From positions 1 to 56,408 of the forward strand of contig SCQD01000029.1 in the NCBI GenBank assembly GCA_004299145.1: a stretch of DNA of 56,408 bases, given 5' to 3'. Below are positions 54,123 through 56,408 of the stretch, one piece after another; position 1 is the first letter of the stretch; each line of letters begins with the position of its first letter. Both the position numbers and the translations under genes were made by a program. The stretch comes from Methylococcaceae bacterium. GTDB lineage: Bacteria; Pseudomonadota; Gammaproteobacteria; Methylococcales; Methylococcaceae. The notes beneath the pieces are model-generated. The model was not told the DNA's origin. It made no database searches and worked only from the letters and a program-made list of their open reading frames with translations.

Positions 54123-55004
54123 CTACTGGCTCAACGACATGAACATCTGTCGCCAGCCAAAAAAAACAAATTCAGGAAACGACCAGGGCCGCGCGGTAAT
54201 ACGGTCACGCACCAGCCAATAAGCCCAGGTCATCATACAAGCCATCTGGAAGCGCGACTCGACCGTGCGCCGGTCCCGCAGCACGCCGGCCTTGGCTATC
54301 GCGAATACGCGCTTCAATTCCAAGGCTTCCACCAGGCGTTTCATCTCCATATCCGGGCATACGCCGTCCTCGCGCATTTTGCCGCGCAGGTGTTGACGCA
54401 GCGGGCGCCGATGTCCGACCGGTACGGCGTCGATAATCGCGATGCCTCTTTCGGGGCGCGCCACCAGATCGTGCCAATGCCAGTCTATGCCCAAGCCGCT
54501 GCGGGTATTGGCAAAGTGCGGAATCACGTTTTCCAGTACGTGCCTGGACAGCACCGGCGCCATGATTTCGACAAAGTTGGTATATCGGTGCAGAAATCCG
54601 GGGCAGTGCAGCGTCAGGCGATAGGAGTAATAGCTGTCCAGCGTCAGGGCGGGTTGGGCCAATTCAAAGTCGTGTATGCGCACGTAGTCGAACAGCTTAT
54701 CTACCTGCGCCGGCGTCACTTCGATGTCATCGTCCACCAGCCAGAAATAGTCGTAGCGGGCAAGCAGCTCAGGGTTTTCGGCAAAAAAAGCGTGGATGCC
54801 GTCCCATTTTCCGCCGCGATAGCAGTGGAGAAAATCGATGCAGGCATCGTCGGCGAAAGGCACCTCTTCGTACAGGCTGACGGCGAGATCCCAGTCGCGC
54901 TTTTGGCGTGGGACATTCAGCAGTCCCGCTATGCGATGGTCCGCGCCGACGCGAACCAGGACGAGACCGCGCCCATTACCGGCCTGACCAGTCATGGTTT
55001 TCAC
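54123..55004 (-). CDS. DUF707-family protein, probable glycosyltransferase
   Basis: A 293-residue protein from a GTG with GGAG at good spacing (an ATG three codons in is also possible). It begins with the DUF707 hallmark RGLVLVRVGAD. A DWDLAVSLYEEVPF segment and YFWLVDDDIEV follow, where the DDD resembles the metal site of GT-A glycosyltransferases. A conserved GIDWHWHDL and RPLRQH follow. No membrane helix is obvious. Sandwiched between galE and glf, it may transfer galactofuranose or act on a galactose-containing polysaccharide. Family assignment is fairly firm; activity is inferred. Confidence 0.75.
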   Translation of the reverse strand: MKTMTGQAGNGRGLVLVRVGADHRIAGLLNVPRQKRDWDLAVSLYEEVPFADDACIDFLHCYRGGKWDGIHAFFAENPELLARYDYFWLVDDDIEVTPAQVDKLFDYVRIHDFELAQPALTLDSYYSYRLTLHCPGFLHRYTNFVEIMAPVLSRHVLENVIPHFANTRSGLGIDWHWHDLVARPERGIAIIDAVPVGHRRPLRQHLRGKMREDGVCPDMEMKRLVEALELKRVFAIAKAGVLRDRRTVESRFQMACMMTWAYWLVRDRITARPWSFPEFVFFGWRQMFMSLSQ

Positions 55005-55055
55005 GGCAAAACTCCAATGCCCACGTTAATGAACTCGTGTAAATGCAAAAAACGC

Positions 55056-56222
<1,167 letters not shown>

Positions 56223-56310
56223 TCAATCGATAATCCGGCACTCGCAAGGAGCCTCATGACCATGTAACGAGTGGCCCTGAGTGCTGGAATAATTTACGTG
56301 TTTTAAATAG

Positions 56311-56342
56311 ATAAAAAAAATAAAACCGGCATTAATTTGCCG
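56311..56342 (-). terminator. Terminator of the gene at the window end
   Basis: Arms CGGCA (56327-56331) and TGCCG (56338-56342) flank a 6-base loop that contains the stop codon. They are followed on the minus strand by a T-rich tract ending in eight Ts. Confidence 0.6.
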
Positions 56343-56408
56343 TTAAATAGCTTTCCAGTCGTTCCGAATCTCCGGATAAGTCAGACAAATAGATCTCGCC
56401 CTGTGAGC
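56332..56408 (-). CDS. C-terminal end of a gene running off the window
   Basis: The minus-strand frame encodes the last 24 residues of a protein (SQGEIYLSDLSGDSERLE, then SYLTAN) with a TAA at 56332-56334. A terminator overlaps the stop, which supports a genuine gene end. The family cannot be told from so short a piece; the neighbourhood suggests surface-polysaccharide synthesis. Confidence 0.5.
   Translation of the reverse strand, partial: SQGEIYLSDLSGDSERLESYLTAN

Overview
The window looks like a chromosomal segment of a gammaproteobacterial methanotroph (Methylococcales-like). This is an inference from gene content: a near-complete hopanoid cluster built around a single squalene synthase and a squalene-hopene cyclase, a CopC/CopD copper pair, a respiratory nitrate reductase operon, and families of palindromic repeats. 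No methane monooxygenase, rRNA or tRNA gene is visible, so the taxon is not proven. Most genes look GC-rich by eye. The 0.5-1.4 kb segment and the methyltransferase gene at 18.6-19.7 kb look clearly more AT-rich.

Layout. 0-1.4 kb: a truncated gene remnant beside a palindromic repeat, then an AT-rich two-gene unit (SemiSWEET-like transporter and FeeM-like acyltransferase, 8-bp overlap). 1.6-11.1 kb: a LuxR-type regulator divergent from narG-narH-narJ-[MscS/cNMP channel]-narI. The channel gene sits between narJ and narI, and paired repeats sit between narG and narH. 11.1-13.0 kb: a three-gene minus-strand unit (ParA-like ATPase, membrane protein, YbfF-like hydrolase).

13.1-25.4 kb: a long minus-strand run of a ThDP-dependent decarboxylase/carboligase, two different short citrate-synthase-fold proteins, a TonB-dependent receptor, an O-methyltransferase, a periplasmic binding protein and a 1487-residue hybrid kinase/phosphorelay/GGDEF-EAL protein. 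The first three genes are tightly packed and I cannot match them to a named pathway. They are the best candidate for something undescribed. 25.9-28.8 kb: an orphan DhaK-type kinase subunit, then trpD-trpC.

28.9-45.0 kb: copper and hopanoid genes. On the minus strand: squalene synthase, squalene-hopene cyclase, hpnG, hpnN, a collapsed Rpn-type nuclease gene, an antitoxin-like gene, an HpnO-like aminotransferase, copC, copD and a small membrane protein. hpnH is divergent, followed by an AAA ATPase with a PD-(D/E)XK-like tail and hpnB. Together these would make squalene, cyclise it, add the adenosyl-derived side chain (HpnH), cleave adenine (HpnG), possibly aminate the side chain (HpnO) and move hopanoids to the outer membrane (HpnN).

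45.0-56.4 kb: a decayed AraC-like remnant and a frameshifted membrane-protein gene, an EamA transporter, a GlpC-like Fe-S protein, a small anchored protein, a GST-fold protein, PBP1b, an HU-like protein, a small protein with a palindromic promoter, and a galE-DUF707-glf sugar unit. The C-terminal end of one more gene lies at the window edge. Palindromic repeats recur between genes, and some have been absorbed into reading frames (hpnG, the antitoxin-like gene).
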